64,000 nt of DNA, taken from NCBI GenBank assembly GCA_016169945.1, contig JADLSH010000127.1, forward strand, positions 3,847,501-3,911,500, given 5' to 3'. Positions 34,728 through 46,100 of the stretch are shown piece after piece. The notes below the pieces were generated by a model. It worked only from the letters and a program-made list of their open reading frames with translations. It did not search any database and had not been told where the DNA came from. Each line of letters opens with the position of its first letter. Position 1 is the first letter of the stretch. Source of the DNA: Trachythela sp. YZ-2020 (lineage: Eukaryota > Cnidaria > Anthozoa > Malacalcyonacea > Clavulariidae). Position numbers and translations under genes: made by a program.

Positions 34728-35708
34728 ATGATGCTTAAAACAGTTCCATCTGCCATTTGTCTTGCTTTCCAAGAGAGCTACCTGCAGTTTGATCTTGAAC
34801 TGTATATCGGCAACGAAAGTCACAATTTAAATTTGAACGAAACAATGGGGATAGCAACACTATCTTATGCCTACATATATTCTTTGATTTCAGTTTTTAT
34901 GTTTGGGATTCTCGGTAACATTTTGGTTATTGTCTCCATATTAAGACAAAAGAAATTGTTGAAGAACAACTACTATTTTCTTGTTTTACATCTTGCAATC
35001 TGTGATTTGGGATATTTGGTTCTGAGATTCATGATCGTCTTTAACTTGAACGTCGGTTATTCCGTCATATTTTGTCTTGTCATTGATATAAGGTACGTCT
35101 TTCTAGTCGCAGGATTATACATGATGTTGATCATTTCAGTGCTTCGTTATCACGGTGCTGTACATCCCTTAAAACCTGCCATCAGTCAAGAGAAATTGAA
35201 AGTTGTGTGTGGTTTGGGGTATCTTGTGGGTTTGATTGTAGGTTATGGAACAGCTATACCGCCTTGTTTCATGCAGAGGAACGATGTCAAGGTTGTTTAT
35301 CGTAAATTTCATTATGGTTACATAGTATTTTGCTTTTACTTGGTCCCAACAGTATTCATGGCAGTAGCATATTATAAAATTGGTCGAGCGCTCGTCAAAC
35401 ACAACAAACACATGAAGCGTGTATGTTCAAATGCAGTAAGAGGCAGATATGTTCGAAATCGACGAACTTTTCTTGTTTGTCTCAGTACCGTTCTTTGTTA
35501 CGGAGTTGGAAGTTTGCCTAATGCTGTGTCGTATATATTGTGCATCGTTGCTCGCCCCTATCCTATTTGGGTTTTCGATTTTGGTTATATTCTGCGCGTT
35601 GCTGTATCAAATTCAGTAAATCCTCTTATATATGGAATATTGGACAAAAAATTGCTGACATTTTGGAAACTTTGCTTCAAGAGGAAACGGAGACCACAAG
35701 AAAATTAG
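34728..35708 (+). CDS. rhodopsin-like GPCR, copy I, intact
   Basis: The 326-residue frame starts at an upstream in-frame ATG pair that A, B and F have lost (MMLKTVPSAICLAFQESY), a weakly signal-peptide-like segment. NES and NET sequons follow before TM1. Landmarks are GN in TM1, LAICD in TM2, LRY followed by HGAVHPLKP, Pro in TM5 (LVPTVF) and NPLIY in TM7, with a basic tail. An alternative start is 34845. Extracellular loops differ strongly from other copies while the cytoplasmic loops are conserved, the pattern expected if ligand recognition diversifies. Confidence 0.85.
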   Translation: MMLKTVPSAICLAFQESYLQFDLELYIGNESHNLNLNETMGIATLSYAYIYSLISVFMFGILGNILVIVSILRQKKLLKNNYYFLVLHLAICDLGYLVLRFMIVFNLNVGYSVIFCLVIDIRYVFLVAGLYMMLIISVLRYHGAVHPLKPAISQEKLKVVCGLGYLVGLIVGYGTAIPPCFMQRNDVKVVYRKFHYGYIVFCFYLVPTVFMAVAYYKIGRALVKHNKHMKRVCSNAVRGRYVRNRRTFLVCLSTVLCYGVGSLPNAVSYILCIVARPYPIWVFDFGYILRVAVSNSVNPLIYGILDKKLLTFWKLCFKRKRRPQEN

Positions 35709-35880
35709 ACAGTCCTTAGACAAATTAGAAAATTAGACAGATTCTTAGTCTCGTAGATGTACGATTGCATTTCCTTCAAAGATGAGACTTTTATCCCCTT
35801 TACTTTGTAGTACAGTCAGGGGAAACAGGAAAAAATGAATGTGACACATGACTTGTGAAGGAATTTTAGATTGAGCTTGT

Positions 35881-35886
35881 AATAAA
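35881..35886 (+). promoter_or_regulatory. conserved polyadenylation signal, unit I
   Basis: AATAAA in the context GAGCTTGTAATAAACATGAC, about 175 bases beyond the stop. Confidence 0.55.
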
Positions 35887-35987
35887 CATGACAGTAGAAA
35901 TGCTTGCATTCTACTTTTGATCAGAACTTTATTCCTAGAGTATTAGAGAATTAATTGACTAGCTGTTTGAATTATTTATTGCATGCA

Positions 35988-36247
<260 letters not shown>

Positions 36248-37350
36248 GTCTTTTGCCATAAGTTCTTATTGAAGTAGTTTTTTGTAGAATCTATTTTGTA
36301 TATCTCTTAAAGTATATATTATAGTAGCCTAATTTACCGTTGTTTTTTATTGTTCTTTTTCGGCGCAATGGCCATATTGCCAAGCACGTTCTTGAAATAT
36401 TGATAAACGATACTTGCATGAATATTCAATAGCTCCATATGTTTTCAACGTGTTCGAAGTCAAAAACGTTTTTAGCTAAGAAAATTTATCTCGAACCATA
36501 TTAAATTTCGAATTGGGAATTCTAGTCCTGATTTTGTCTTCAACTTCATGAAAAACGTTTCTAAAACCATTCTCTCAATATACTTTTTCAATATTCTCCA
36601 ATCCTTGAAAACATTCTATCAATATTAGGTAACTGTCGTGTGTATACTGAATTTACCATAAATTATATTTCAAATATAGTTATTCTAAAGAATATTTTAA
36701 AGAGGTTTGTACAAACTTAGTAGCCTAATTTAGCGTCGACGTTGTATATTGTCCTTTTTCGGCGCGTTTGATAGAATGACTATATTGCCAAGCACGTTCT
36801 TAAAATATTAATAAACGATGCACTCATGAATATTCAGTTGCTCAATATGTTTTCAACATGTTCGAAGTCAAATTTGTTTCAGCTTATAATTTAGAAATTC
36901 TATATAATCCTGATTTGTCTTCAACTTCGTGGAAAATGTTTCTAAAATCATTCTCTCAATATACTTTTTCAATATTCTCCAATCCTTATAAACATTCTAT
37001 CAATATATGCTGACATGTGTATACTTCTGAAACTACAATAAATTATATTTCAAATATAGTTATTCTAAAGACTAAAGAATATAATTTTAAAGAGGCATGG
37101 CCATGGGGGATCAAATAACATTTTTACAGCAAGATCAGTTTTACTTGGCTTCCCTCCTTCTTGAGCAATTCAAATTTCGAGGCTTAACATGCCAGTCATG
37201 GATTCATGGATTCATATATTTAAAACAATTTTTAAGTATTTTTTATAATACTTTAGTCTTTACAGAAAAATTTCAAGAGAGCTCTTATTGAGCACTACTA
37301 TTCTACCTCGGTATTGAGCACTCTATTCATACATGATTCTAAACTTGATA
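36248..37350. other. duplicated 5'-flank blocks between I and J, no gene
   Basis: The block TTAGTAGCCTAATTTA...TTTTTCGGCGC...CCAAGCACGTTCTT occurs twice (about 36310-36420 and 36715-36810), followed each time by ACTTTTTCAATATTCTCCAATCCTT. A unit between I and J may have been lost, leaving only its flank. Confidence 0.5.
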
Positions 37351-37356
37351 CTTGTC

Positions 37357-37380
37357 TATATATATATATATATATATATA
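37357..37380. repeat. (TA)n microsatellite
   Basis: About twelve TA units, immediately 3' of the ribozyme on its strand. Units C, D and G have GAATATATATACAG at the equivalent place. Confidence 0.9.
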
Positions 37381-37381
37381 G

Positions 37382-37542
37382 TCAAATCTGCAGACATGCA
37401 TGTTTCGCCGTTCAACGGCTCGTCAGTGCAGCTTGTAACGCAGTCTAGATGCGAGTGACTTCGTATTTATACACCATACTCTTGTCCTCACCAAGCGCAT
37501 GTGGTACAATACTCAGACACATGCGCATCCAGACATGCGTGA
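37382..37542 (-). mobile_element. retrozyme-like or Penelope-like fragment carrying a hammerhead
   Basis: This segment interrupts the usual unit 5' flank between the TA run and GCCGGTATTGTCTTATATA. It has no coding frame. A complete hammerhead ribozyme lies at its 3' end on the minus strand. Near its other end (37531-37540), GCATGTC then TGG on the minus strand looks like the cleavage-site half of a second hammerhead. The two presumed cleavage sites would bound a unit of about 139 bases. The family assignment is inference. Confidence 0.5.
37388..37431 (-). ncRNA. hammerhead self-cleaving ribozyme, type I-like
   Basis: Read on the minus strand, the elements occur in exact order. Stem I 5' strand is CTGCA. 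The core is CTGACGA. Stem II is GCCGT-TGA-ACGGC with five perfect pairs. The second core part is GAAA. Stem III is ACA-TGCA-TGT. The cleavage triplet is GTC, then stem I 3' strand TGCAG pairs perfectly with CTGCA. All invariant hammerhead core positions (CUGANGA, GAA, N-U-H) are present. The very short stem III is typical of metazoan type I motifs in retrozymes and Penelope-like elements, which may act as dimers. Activity is not shown. Confidence 0.85.
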
Positions 37543-37564
37543 AGCCGGTATTGTCTTATATATG

Positions 37565-38395
37565 CATGGTGCTTAAAATAATTCTGCCATTTGTCTTGTA
37601 TTCCAAGAGAGCTACCAGTTTCATCTTGAATTGCATGTCAGCAACGAAAGTCGTAATTCAAATTTGTTGAAAGAAACGATGGATAATACAACATATGATG
37701 CCTACAGAAATTCTTATATTTCAGTTTTTGTATTTGAAATTCTGGGTAACATTTTTGTTGTGATCTCCATATTAAGACAAAAAAATTGTTGAAGAACAAT
37801 CACTACTTTCTTGTTTTACTCCTTGCAATCTGTGATTTGGAATGTTTGTGGTTGTCTTGTCGACTTTATAACTTACGCAGGAATATACATGATGTTGTTA
37901 ATTTCAGTTGCTTTGCCATCGCACTACTCAGTACATCCTTTAAACCCTGCCATCAGTCGACGGAAATTGAGAGTCATTTGTTGTTTGGGGTACATTGTTG
38001 GATTGATTGCAGGGTATGGAAGTTACTTGAACAGTTATGCCTCGTTGTTTATTCATGCAGAGGAGCATGTCTGGGTTGTTTATGATAAATTTCTTGCTGG
38101 TTACACAGTATCCTGCTTTTACTTTTTCCCAACAATATTTATGGCAGTAGCTTATTATAAAATAGGTCGAGCACTCGTCAAACAAAACAAACACATGAAG
38201 CATGTATGTTCAAACGCAGTAAGAAGCAGATATGCATGTTCGAAATCGACGAACTTTTCTTGTTTGTTTCAGTACCGTTCTTTGTTATACGGAGTAGGTA
38301 CTTTGCCTAATTCTGTGTCGTTCATATGGAATCGTTGCTACCAATAGAATATACTTGGATTAGATATTTCGGTTTTGTTCTGCGCGTTGCTGGAT

Positions 38396-38428
<33 letters not shown>

Positions 38429-38643
38429 GAATAGCAACAGCAACAGCAAGAATAGCAACAGCAACAGCAACAACAAGAATAGCAACAGCGACAACAAGAA
38501 TAGCAGGATTTACTGAATTTACTGAATTTGATCCAGCAACGCGCAGAACAAAACCGAAATATCTAATCCAAGTATATTCTTAAATCAGTAAAGAATATTG
38601 GAAACTTTGCTTCAAGAGAAAACCGAAACCATAGCAAAATTAG
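37565..38643 (+). pseudogene. GPCR copy J, frameshifts and inverted duplication in TM7
   Basis: Receptor homology runs from MVLKIILPF to the basic tail, but is broken repeatedly. There is an N-terminal frameshift as in D and G, an altered A-run near 37785, a shortened TM2-TM3 region, and further indels near 38235 and 38290. At 38398 the TM7 sequence is interrupted by a microsatellite and a perfect inverted copy of itself. No functional product is expected. Confidence 0.85.
38348..38578. repeat. 51-bp perfect inverted duplication enclosing a microsatellite
   Basis: Bases 38348-38398 (TM7 coding sequence of copy J) are repeated without mismatch in reverse orientation at 38528-38578. The roughly 130-base spacer is mostly a CAACAG/CAAGAATAG array, almost identical in its pattern of interruptions to 39690-39790. 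Confidence 0.92.
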
Positions 38644-38782
38644 ACAGTTCTTGTAGCAAATTGGAAAAACGTGACATCTTGATAGATTGCTAGCCTCGAT
38701 CGTAGATGGACGATTCTCCTTCCAGGATGAGACTTGTATCTTCTTCACTTTGTAGTACAGTCAGAAACAGGATTAAGCTTTT

Positions 38783-38788
38783 AATAAA
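38783..38788 (+). promoter_or_regulatory. polyadenylation signal relic, unit J
   Basis: AATAAA in the array-wide AAGCTTTTAATAAACATGAC context. Confidence 0.4.
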
Positions 38789-39568
38789 CATGACAGTAGA
38801 AATGCTTGCATTCTACATTTGACCAAAACTTTATTCCCAGAGTTTTAGAGAATTAATTGATTGCTTGATTTATTTATTGATTTATTGATTGGTAGTTCGA
38901 TTGATTCATTGACAGATTGATTTATCCATTGATTTGATTGATAATTATTTAAAATAATTTTGATTTGAGGAGTCATACCATTCAACTCAAAATTATGCCT
39001 GGGGTGCTTGTTTCATAAAATGTCAAATGCGAGCTTAGTTCCAAGATAGAAAGGCCTTAGCTAACTAAAGTTGTCGTATTCAAACTTAGTCTTTAATGAA
39101 GTTTGGAATTTGTGCATTTTTGGTGGATCTTCGCTCCTGACCGTAGCAATAATAATCCGATTTAGAGGTCAGGATGTGAGCTCCAGGGTTATCAAGTAAA
39201 TATATGATTAATTACTTTACTTTCAGTGTGCCATTTTCTTTTGCAATGTTTTAAATTGATTTGAGATTATGTTTTTTGCAAATTGTTTCAAATAATTATG
39301 CTTTCTCATATCCGTAATAGATCGATGTCGCGAAAGCTTTTTCTGCAATAACAAATAACACGAGGTGTTTTCCACAAGCCAAAAAGCAAAACAGAGTATT
39401 ATATAATCGCCTTCCAAACAATCAAAGAACTTAAAGTCATTTTCTGTTAATTCAAACAACTGAAAATTTCCTTCCTTTCAATTTCACCCAAGGAGCTAGT
39501 GAAATATTTTACATATAATCTTCAGAATCATATTTCCAATTTCTAAGATTCCGTTAAAGTTCGTTGGT

Positions 39569-39835
<267 letters not shown>

Positions 39836-42800
39836 CTGACAAACCACAGAGATAAAAAACCTCTAAACAACAACCATAATTTATCTTTATTCTCAGATTA
39901 AAAGACCAAGAACATTTAAAACAACAAGACGTCATCGTACAACATGAAGCAACCATGTTACCCGCACAAGAAACAGAACAACGTCATGAAAACCTTGATT
40001 GCAAAATTGGCAAACACAAGGCTTATAGAAAAAAAGAGATACATTACTCCAGACTGGTGTTTATACGACTGAAGACAGAATCATTGCTGAACCTCACAGA
40101 CAGATAGGTGAATCTATTGCTAGCAAGACGTGAAGCGTGTGTGTCTATGGTTTGTGTATTTGAATATTGATGCATAAAAGGTAGGTCCATTTCATTGAAC
40201 TTAAACAGCCTGAACAATCTATTTCTTCGGGCGGTAAACAATCACGAATTTAAGTTATAAAATTCAATCACAAAAGATTGTGATACTGAAAAGCGATCTG
40301 TATAAACTATAGACCATGGAAGCGATCTGTATAAACTATAGACCATGATGCTAAACCGTCGTGATTTTGAGTGGAAAGCAAAAAAGACTTACGTTCTGAA
40401 CATTTTTTAATAACAAAATTTGCAATACATGCAGAGAAACTCTCTTAATCTAGAGCGGTATCAAAAACTGCATACTTCCTCCAGCGACTCGTATTTTAAT
40501 CTGCATTATATAGGTTTGTAGGCTAAGGACCTTGTGTCATTGACAATACAGCTTTCGTATTTTGGTAATTTTGTATTTTGCTAATGTGGATATTCCTGCT
40601 TGGGCGTCTTGGCAACGTTTTCCAAGCAATAGCGTTTACAGACAAAAATCGAATTGGCGCCTCCTACACAGGCGCTTTCCAGAACTTGGTCGTAACTGAG
40701 TGTGCGTGATCGCAGTCATCGAATCCACGCGTGGCAACTCGCGCGCGTATCATGCAGCGACACTGCCAACCAAAGCGTCTTGGTACGAGGCAAGGCGACA
40801 ACTGTATGTCACATGCATCTGCTATGCATCATGCATGTAAAATGAAGCCAATGACCGCAATATTGGTGTATCACCGATCCATCATATCAATTCAAAACGA
40901 TGCTCTATCCAGTTTCAATTTTGAGACCAGTGATGTATGTTATTTCAAATTTGGCAAAACGCATTCATAGTTTTCATCACCTTGAAAAATTCTAACACTT
41001 CAAAATAGATTAAACATCCCGATGTTTGCGTGGCCTGTTGTGTTTTACAAAACATCCATTCCTATGTTTGAAAATAACCTCGGGATATTTTGTTATAATG
41101 AAAGCTGTAGGTTTCCGTTTTTCCTTTAACACGGAAGCAGTAAAAAGTAAATCTGAGATTAGAATGGCTTAAGTTAATTATTTTATTCATTCACAGTCGG
41201 TCTGAATATTTTCAACACTATGCCTATGTTGTATGGTTGTCGTCAACTTTATGACTTTAAGAAGCCGGTGTTGACTTGTTGAAATGAATGGTCGTGGAAT
41301 TTCTAGATTTGATAAATGGCAGACTCGTATAGTCATAAATGTTGATGGTCGTTTGTAGATGGAAATTTCGAGCGAAAATTATATACACATTTATAGACCT
41401 AACTAGGAGCAGTAGCTATTGGCCCTCTGGCAGGAATCGAACAAGCGTCCCTGGCAATGGTGTAGAGGGGGCGAAACCCCCTCCCTCAAGCTATGGGGGG
41501 ACGAGCGCCCCTTCTTTTTTTGCAAGAATGCTTGAAAATATATAATTTTTCCATAGTTTTCATTCTCCAAGCATCACTTATGACTATTTCAGGAATGAAT
41601 ATAGTAAAGAAATGTTATCATGGGATTGGGCGGTTACTTATGACGTCATCAATCCCCGAATGTTTTCACCCTTGGTAACATGCTCGTCTAGAGAGCTGCC
41701 TCAGTTATGAATTTAGTTCTACGTACAGCACTGGTCCCTGGGATTCTGGTGCAGGATCAGCTTGCCCAAAAAAATTAGAACATTTACTCGTATATAGTCA
41801 TAGTTGTTATACTTATAGGAATATCAAAATTGAAATCCAGAAAACAAACATTGAACTTGAAGTTTATCAGGATTTGAATTTGAAACATTTCTGTGAACTA
41901 TATTTTAGTATCACAATTTTGGTCAAAGCATTGTGTCAAACAAAATTAGATGGTGTAAACCCACATTTAAACGCAGGACAGAATCATTCTCTATTGAAAA
42001 ATAGTGGATAATTAAATTAATATCATGCGGAATGATGAATTTTTATGCTTATAGTAAGAATGATATCTGCTTACGGCGGCTTTTCATGAAAGCCATCTCA
42101 TCTCTCATGACAAATATTCACTGTACCGTATCATGACAACTATTGAAATATCATCAAACTAATGATAAATTTGTCTCTTTTCTGCGCCTGTGCTTTCAAG
42201 AATAACTGGAACGTAAGCACATAGTACTTTCCCCGTACCGCACTGCAAGCATTCTTCCACGCGTGCCAAAACGCTAATGACAAAAAAACGTACGCGGAAA
42301 GTACACCGGAGTTTTCTGTTACGGAATCGGCCACGAATGAGATTTTGCCAAGCAGATAGACAGAGATAGCTCTAGTGTGCGCCTGGCTAAAAGTTAAAGC
42401 TTCAACGGAGGAGAGGCAAGATGTTTTGCAAGTTGTTTTACAGCATTCCCATGTAGATGAATGGTATTGCCATACATAATTAACATTAACAATAAAGTAC
42501 AATAATAACATTAAAGTATATATTTTATAAATTATAAGGCTAAACAATATAATATATTTGAACTAAGTATTACTAATTATTGTTGTTCATATTTTATCAT
42601 TGAAGTTCAGTAGGCTACAGTCCATGTTTTACAACATGCCATGCAGTACGAACTCGAATTATCATACGTACTTGTGATTTCCTGCACATTGTGTCGGCCA
42701 GCGTGAAACATAAATAACCATTAGCGTTTCCAGTATGGCACATCAGTGTGACAGAGTTGGTGATTTGCATCAGTCACATGTGTGAGACTGCAGTCAGACA

Positions 42801-43020
42801 GGAATTAAACATCTGTTTAATTTTAATACGGGAAGGCGTATTCTATTAAAGTGACGTCATTTTAGAGTAAATGACAGCTCAGAAAAACGGCTGATAAATT
42901 TAAAACAACATTAACAAAAAGCTGGCAGTGTTGACGCGCCAGAGCAGGTGAGCGCACTATCACAACAGACGCACGCTTCGAACATTTGCGCACGAAATTA
43001 TATTGAATCTCATTAGAATA
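39836..43020. other. gap between GPCR array and PRDM6 gene, no gene recognised
   Basis: No frame has recognisable domains. A copy of dispersed repeat R1 lies at 41525-41735. The last few hundred bases (42920-43020) contain clustered CpGs and could be the PRDM6 promoter. That role is inferred from position alone. Confidence 0.45.
41525..41735 (+). repeat. dispersed repeat R1, copy 2
   Basis: Contains CATTCTCCAAGCATCACTTA, TTTCAGGAATGAATA, CATGGGATTGG and CTCGTCTAGAGAGCTGCC in the order seen at 11330 and 50430. Its uninterrupted CATCACTTATGACTATTTC shows the empty site for the element at 50485. Confidence 0.7.
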
Positions 43021-43022
43021 TC

Positions 43023-43100
43023 ATGCGCTCCGCTGCTTTATCACAGACTGCGAATCCGTCCAAGATGGTTGGGAAAAGAGATACGGATTTCTCTGTGAAG
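43023..43100 (+). CDS. PRDM6: PRDM6 exon 1 (candidate)
   Basis: ATG followed by 26 codons (MRSAALSQTANPSKMVGKRD...), ending exactly at a strong donor, AAG/GTAAGT. Phase 0 fits the next exon. No conserved domain supports it, so a different first exon is possible. Confidence 0.45.
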
Positions 43101-46100
43101 GTAAGTTGAGCCGGTTTGCTATTTAATACATTATTAAATTATAGCCATGCAATAAAATGCGCATCATCATATTTTCCATTTTTCTTTCACCTTAATCAGT
43201 TTGAATGCATAACAGACATGTCTATGAAATAACTGTTTCCCCACTCGAAACCCAGTTACCTAGAGCAATGATTCTCGTAAACTGAAGTGAAGAGTTCAAT
43301 CTTAAGAACGTTAAGATAAGGCACACATGAAGGATCAATAATTCACTTCCGATAAGCTAGAGAAAGGCTTGGCCTCAGACAGACAGCGTAAATTGCGAAG
43401 CGACGTAAAACTACTTTACCCTTTAAATATATATTTTCTGTCGGTCAATTTCAATGTTTTTAGACCTTTATTTATATAGAATAGCGCTATAAACAAAACA
43501 AAAGTGTTCCTTCACTTGCTCTTCGGCTTATAAAGACAATAAATCGAAGCGGAAATCGTTTCCAAATTGAATATCTTTTGTCCCGCATTAACATTATGTC
43601 TGAAATATTCTGCTTGTATTTATGCCTTTTTCATGTGTTTGCTTTAGCATAATTCGCTATATCTAATTTGTTTTTTGTCTTTTTGTGCTTAGTATATATA
43701 TTTGTACCGATTCAAAACCAATCTTTAACTGTTCACTTTCTGTGGTGATGCGCCTGCATGGTCTGAATACTAGACCATCCGTTAGACTTACCTCAAAGTT
43801 CCGCACGCTAATTTAGAAATGTGTAAGTCCAAACTCTTCTACAGTGGAGCTATGCTCCATAACGTCTTGCCGTCTAACGTATACGCGCTTCTCTTTTCAA
43901 GCCGCCAAGCTTGCGCATTTCTTTTTGGCAACTAAATTACGCCTGTAGTACGACCATCTAGCCCGCGTAGCTGGCGGTTTTAAGGGGTTCGGGGTTAAGG
44001 CTGTAAATACTCAGTATATTGTAATTGTTATGTATCTATGTAAAATTAGTGGCGGTGACTTCAGCATACGAATAATTTTTTGCCTTAAAGACTTAGTGAT
44101 GGAAATAGTGTGCAAATTTCAGAGCTAGTGGTCCAGTCAAACAGTAAAGGCGGTAAAGGGCTATCCCTATCGGCCTATCGGACCACTCTTATGGAAATTG
44201 TAATCAGAAAACTACATTATAAGTTGCATCCGTACTGACGCTATGGCACCAACACCCCTATATAAGCTTCGTTAATTATTCCGGCAGCAAAGGAAAGGAG
44301 AAATTCTTATATCCTTAATATCTCATTGCTCTAGGCAATACACGAGGACATGTCTGGCGCATCTGCGCATGGTAATGTAAAACGTATTGCTTTTTCACGC
44401 TTGTGTTTAATTAAATTGTTTGCATTGGCATCATTTGTCGATCTTGCTTGTTTTGCAAAACAAAACATCATAAAATGAATTTTTCCTGTCATTCCATCTC
44501 GTTTGGGTCCCCTTTATCTTCCTATATTGTGCTCTATATAAAATTCGACGTATTCAGTCATTAGACATTTTGCATGTAATTATTTGAACTTGCTCTGTTA
44601 GGGTTGTTTTTCTTCCTCTAAGTTCTCAGCGCCATGCCAAAGCTTTCAACACTTTAAATTTCGATTCACTTTTTCAGATTTTTACACGATCAATTAAAGC
44701 CGCTTTCGCGAGCTTTGTGACTCCTAATTTCCTGCGCTATATTCGTCTTAAATATCACTGCCAAAACCCGATTAACACCGCATTCGTTTATCATGTTAGC
44801 CGTTAGGTCTAACCTTGTGTAAACACATGCTATATTTTGGAAAATTACGGTTAAAAAGATGGAAAGTTATGTCTGAGAAAGATAAGATTGATTTTAGATC
44901 TCTCTCAAAATTAGATAGGCATTTTGAGATAAGAATGTAGCTATTACCATGTGTTTGCAAGTTCATTAACACTGCGTTTTTACCCTTTTGGCTTTTTGAG
45001 ACAGTTTTGCGAGGTAAACAGCTGGTATTTATATACAGACAGTTCTCATTGACATTGTAACAAAATATGTAGCGTTACTGTAAATATATTTCTCTAACTC
45101 ATATAAATAATTCATCATTATTAATTAAAAGCGGAAAGGAAATCAGAAACGTATCTTTGTGTCGATACCACGGAAATAAACGTCCTTAAATGAAGTCGAC
45201 ATTCACGTCGAATTGCTCTTTAACTGATATACTAATCCTTTTCAGAAGTTGTATCATATATAGAAAGAACAATGTAGAACTGATATAGCTATGCAATAAA
45301 CTTAATTTAGTTTAGGTTTCCTTCTGTAGTAACCTGCCCGCCCTTGGATGTCCATATATAGGATGAACAGTTTAAGACTGATATAACTATCCAGTAAAAT
45401 AAAGTTAGTTTAATTTAGGTCAGTGGCGTGCTGGCTGGTGTTCGCCAGAGGAGGCCAGCTGGGAATTTGGCGCCCCCTTGTAATTTGCATGTGTATGGCC
45501 GAGCGTCGTAGACGCGAGACCTCTAGGGTGGTCCGGGGGCATGCCTCCCCGGGAAAAGTTTGAAATCTAGAGTCCCTGAAATGCCATTTATTGCGTTTTA
45601 TTTTGAGAGGCGATTTGACGGAATTCTATGATGAGATAATTACAACACTTACCAGTAATCGTAAGCCAAATCACTTCACAATGAACAATTTACATCCTTG
45701 AGATATTACAGACTGCACAGTAATATGCTTGTAGTTGTAGGTAGACTGGTGAATTTATAAATCCTCGTGCGTACTAGCACTTTGAATAGTGATTGCGGCA
45801 GTGCGGTAGTAAGTAATGCGATCTTGCGATAGCGAACATTGCCAAGAAGACCTGGCATATCGATGTAACAATCTCAAACTCTCATCGGATCTGACAAAAT
45901 TCCAATTCGGACTAGCGCTTTTGTGTGTGCTTTTGTGCAATTTCGGCGCCCCATTTATGTTTTGGCGCCCCCTAAAAATATTCGCTGGGATGCGGGCATG
46001 GTGCCCCCCCCTGCCAGCACGCCACTGATTTAGGTTTCATCCTGTAGTTTACACTTTACCAATAGACTATAGGATGGCCCTTATAGTGTTTTATTGACGC

